A stretch of 7,596 nt of DNA from Candidatus Caenarcanales bacterium (GTDB taxonomy: Bacteria > Cyanobacteriota > Vampirovibrionia > LMEP-6097), in the NCBI GenBank assembly GCA_021299565.1, contig JAJTHA010000199.1, positions 1 to 7,596 on the forward strand, given 5' to 3'. Position 1 is the first letter of the stretch. Each line of letters opens with the position of its first letter. A model generated the notes under the pieces. It was given only the letters and a program-made list of their open reading frames with translations, was not told the DNA's origin and ran no database searches. This document shows positions 6,059-7,596 of the stretch, piece after piece. The translations under genes were made by a program, and so were the position numbers.

Positions 6059-7253
6059 TAAATATATCCAAATCAATACCAGTCTAGTTAACATTTTGCA
6101 GGCTCTGGAATCCAGGGGGCATCCACAAAACACATTTGAATCAATTCATATCGTTGGAACCAATGGCAAAGGCTCAGTGGCGAGTTTTTTGGAGTTGCTT
6201 TATTGTCATTATTTCCCAGAAAAAAATATTGCCAAATATACTAGCCCGCATTTGATCAGTGTTACTGAGAGAATTCGAGTTAATTGCAAAGAGATTGCGA
6301 GAGAAGATTTTGATAGCTTGTATGCTAGTTGTCATTCTGAGCCGCAGGCGAAGAATTTCTCCGGAAAGAGATCCTTCGCTAACGCTCAGGATGACACCCT
6401 GGCGCTAACCGAGTTTGAAAAAATCACCTTAGTGGCTTTTGAATATTTTCGTGAACAAAAAGTGGATATAGCAATTTTGGAAGCTGGCATGGGCGCCAGA
6501 TGGGATGCAACAAACACCACTGATGCCTCAAAGAGACTCGCGACAGTTTTGACTAATGTGGCTTTGGATCATATGGATTATTTGGGAGAGACTGTTGAAC
6601 AAATTCGTATTGAAAAAGAATGTATCAAGCGAGATGGAGTGCCTCATTTTGAAGGTAAATATTCAGAATCAATGCCCAACTCCATCACTGGTCAAAATTT
6701 TTTGTTGGCACTAGAAGTTTTTCACAGCTTGACTGGAATTGATGTGAGTCAGGAGAAGCAAAAAAGTTTTATTGATGCTTTTGGGGATCACCACAAAGGG
6801 AGATTCGTTTATAAGCCAGAAAACAAATTAATTATCGATGGTGCTCATAATCCAGCAGGAGCCAAATTGCTGAATCAGTTTATTCGCGATACAGTTGCAG
6901 ATCTTAATCAAAAAAAAGTTTTTGTTTTGGCTTTTTTGGATAAAGATTATAAGAGTTTTTGTGAGAATTTGTTTTCAGATATTTTGTCTCCAGGTGATTT
7001 GATTATTGCAACTGAAGTTGATTCTGAACGCAAAATGCCAGCGAGCGTTTTAGCAACAGAGCTTAAACAACTCTGCCCTAGGGTGGAAGTGATTGAATCC
7101 AAAAGTCGTCCTGATTTGGCTGTTTATCAAGACAATCTCAAAATCGTTACTGGGTCTTTGTATTTGCTGGGGGCGGTGCTTGCTTCTCACCCTGACGGAA
7201 AAATATCACGTCACCCTGAGGAGCGAAGCGACGTCAGGGTCCACTTACCTTGA
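6045..7253 (+). CDS. folC: Bifunctional folylpolyglutamate synthase / dihydrofolate synthase, carrying two repeat insertions
   Basis: FolC adds glutamate to dihydropteroate or folates in the cytosol. The frame has the ATP-binding loop G38-TNGKGS44, TSPHLISVTERIRV, the FEKITLVAFEYF helix, ILEAGMGARWDATN, LTNVALDHMDYLG, the conserved Lys of EKxGI as K191, then GRF and D265-GAHNP270 in the C-terminal domain, ending VTGSLYLLGAV. Start at ATG 6045 is the first after an in-frame TAG (6039-6041). It overlaps rng by 14 bp and has no SD, so it is probably translationally coupled. Residues ~96-117 (CHSEPQAKNFSGKRSF...) come from palindromic repeat copy 2, and the last ~15-20 residues and stop come from copy 3. 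Between K195 and SITGQNFLLAL the segment is much shorter than in E. coli FolC, by roughly 40-60 residues by eye. All key motifs remain, so it is probably functional. Confidence 0.93.
   Translation: MKASNKYIQINTSLVNILQALESRGHPQNTFESIHIVGTNGKGSVASFLELLYCHYFPEKNIAKYTSPHLISVTERIRVNCKEIAREDFDSLYASCHSEPQAKNFSGKRSFANAQDDTLALTEFEKITLVAFEYFREQKVDIAILEAGMGARWDATNTTDASKRLATVLTNVALDHMDYLGETVEQIRIEKECIKRDGVPHFEGKYSESMPNSITGQNFLLALEVFHSLTGIDVSQEKQKSFIDAFGDHHKGRFVYKPENKLIIDGAHNPAGAKLLNQFIRDTVADLNQKKVFVLAFLDKDYKSFCENLFSDILSPGDLIIATEVDSERKMPASVLATELKQLCPRVEVIESKSRPDLAVYQDNLKIVTGSLYLLGAVLASHPDGKISRHPEERSDVRVHLP
6330..6396. repeat. Palindromic repeat copy 2, in frame within folC
   Basis: TGTCATTCTGAGC (6330-6342) pairs with GCTCAGGATGACA (6384-6396) over 13 bp with one T-G pair. 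Inside, GCGAAG (6348-6353) pairs with CTTCGC (6374-6379), and TCTC with GAGA near the tip. Each half also has its own small hairpin: ATTCT/AGAAT on the left and ATCCT/AGGAT on the right, so it reads as two head-to-head units. It adds about 22 residues between DSLYAS and LALTEFEK of FolC, just before a well-aligned helix, and keeps the frame open. It shares a 13-nt left end with copy 1 and an 11-nt right end with copy 3. Confidence 0.85.
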
Positions 7254-7302
7254 TGCATGGTGGATCCTGACGTCGTGGACTTCGTCCACTCCTCAGGATG
7301 AC
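7187..7302. repeat. Palindromic repeat copy 3, spanning the folC 3' end and stop
   Basis: The main element is 7210-7302. GTCACCCTGAGGAG (7210-7223) pairs with CTCCTCAGGATGAC (7289-7302) at 13 of 14 positions; CGAAG (7224-7228) with CTTCG (7280-7284); CGACGTCAGG (7229-7238) perfectly with CCTGACGTCG (7266-7275); and GTCCAC with GTGGAT. It is two inverted units, and the right unit has an extra hairpin arm (GTGGAC/GTCCAC, 7275-7289). A further TCACCCTGA at 7187-7195 repeats 7211-7219 exactly 24 bp upstream, so a truncated unit precedes it. The folC stop TGA (7251-7253) falls in the loop. More than one frame is open across it. It could act as a 3' mRNA-stabilising hairpin; no T-tract follows. Confidence 0.85.
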
Positions 7303-7317
7303 AAGAGTATAACTACT

Positions 7318-7333
7318 TGCTTTAGTTAAAGCA
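7318..7333. other. Small perfect inverted repeat upstream of the last gene
   Basis: TGCTTT (7318-7323) and AAAGCA (7328-7333) are perfectly complementary around AGTT. It lies 29 bp before the ATG at 7362 and just upstream of the TA-rich -10 region. An operator-like site is possible; no T-run follows it, so a terminator is less likely. Confidence 0.25.
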
Positions 7334-7347
7334 TAATCCAAACCGGG

Positions 7348-7353
7348 TATATA
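7348..7353 (+). promoter_or_regulatory. Possible -10 box of the last gene
   Basis: The alternating tract TATATATATATAG (7348-7360) ends one base before the ATG at 7362 and contains -10-like hexamers, the first (TATATA) ending 8 nt before the ATG. No Shine-Dalgarno is present and no clear -35 is seen. A new transcription unit after folC is plausible. Confidence 0.3.
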
Positions 7354-7361
7354 TATATAGT

Positions 7362-7596
7362 ATGCGAGCAATGGCGCTCACACTACTAATAGTACTAAGC
7401 TTCAATCCGTGTATGGCCGAGTATGATGCTATTCGCCTAGAAGAGGCAATGATAGAAGATGAATTTAAAGCATCTAGCAAACAAGTAGAAATTATTTCAG
7501 AGCCTATCGTGAAAAAATCTCAAAAATTACTAGCCAAGAAATTTGGTCCTCTTACTTTTAATTTCCAAGTCAATTCTCTAACTAATTCAAGTGCCA
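7362..7596 (+). CDS. Secreted or envelope protein of unknown function, N-terminal part (runs off right edge)
   Basis: The frame opens at the ATG at 7362 and stays open for 78 codons to the edge. The first 19 residues look like a Sec signal peptide: Arg2, a hydrophobic core at 5-14 (ALTLLIVLSF), a helix-breaking N-P, and a C-M-A motif before Glu20 that fits signal peptidase I. The Cys at 17 lacks a lipobox around it, so a lipoprotein is unlikely. The mature part begins acidic (EYDAIRLEEAMIEDEFKA), then has a basic stretch (KKSQKLLAKKFG) leading to a beta-like segment (PLTFNFQVNSL). I do not recognise the family. A second ATG at 7371 would keep the hydrophobic core but lose Arg2. The gene is 108 bp after folC. 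Confidence 0.6.
   Translation, partial: MRAMALTLLIVLSFNPCMAEYDAIRLEEAMIEDEFKASSKQVEIISEPIVKKSQKLLAKKFGPLTFNFQVNSLTNSSA

Noticed and set aside
7210..7302. Copy 3 as an intrinsic terminator of the operon
   Set aside because: The hairpin is strong but followed by ACAAGAGTATAAC, with no T-tract.
7093..7329. 78-codon plus-strand frame over the folC end and copy 3 repeat
   Set aside because: It overlaps conserved FolC sequence in another frame, and its C-terminal half is only the repeat read in a further open frame.

Overview
The window is AT-rich DNA with compact bacterial genes. Gene content suggests a low-GC, non-model member of the Cyanobacteriota, such as a non-photosynthetic Melainabacteria/Vampirovibrionia-type lineage. 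The main evidence is a single fused B12-binding-like radical SAM + DUF2344 protein directly upstream of an RNase E/G gene. I recall that arrangement from cyanobacteria and relatives; the taxon is an inference, and no marker here settles it.

Layout. Two genes read leftward: the 5' part of an unrecognised gene (1-369, running off the left edge) and a 2H-type phosphoesterase (488-1069). A 72-bp divergent promoter region (1070-1141) separates them from a rightward block: ribosomal protein S10 (1142-1471), the radical SAM/DUF2344 fusion (1603-4290), RNase E/G with a disordered Asn/Asp/Arg tail (4325-6058), folylpolyglutamate synthase FolC (6045-7253), and the start of an unrecognised secreted protein (7362 to the right edge). 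The radical SAM gene, rng and folC look like one operon: a 34-nt gap with a strong Shine-Dalgarno before rng, then a 14-bp overlap between rng and folC. rpsJ stands alone, away from its usual str or S10 operon neighbours.

The most striking content is a family of small palindromic repeats that have entered coding sequence without breaking it. One copy lies in the linker of the radical SAM protein (from 3565), one in a loop of FolC (6330-6396), and one supplies the C-terminus and stop codon of FolC (7210-7302). The five half-units keep their outer stem paired although two of its base pairs differ between copies, so the hairpin, not the primary sequence, is what is kept. They are read in two different frames. 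A separate 125-bp element bounded by inverted repeats fills the rpsJ-radical SAM gap (1472-1596), and its right end supplies the downstream gene's ribosome-binding site. The behaviour resembles the Rickettsia palindromic elements, which also insert in frame into genes.

A second pattern: the four genes that begin transcription units have no Shine-Dalgarno but have a -10-like hexamer only 6-9 bp before the ATG, suggesting leaderless mRNAs. The operon-internal genes at 1603 and 4325 have purine-rich ribosome-binding sites. No tRNA, rRNA, CRISPR array, transposase or phage gene was seen.
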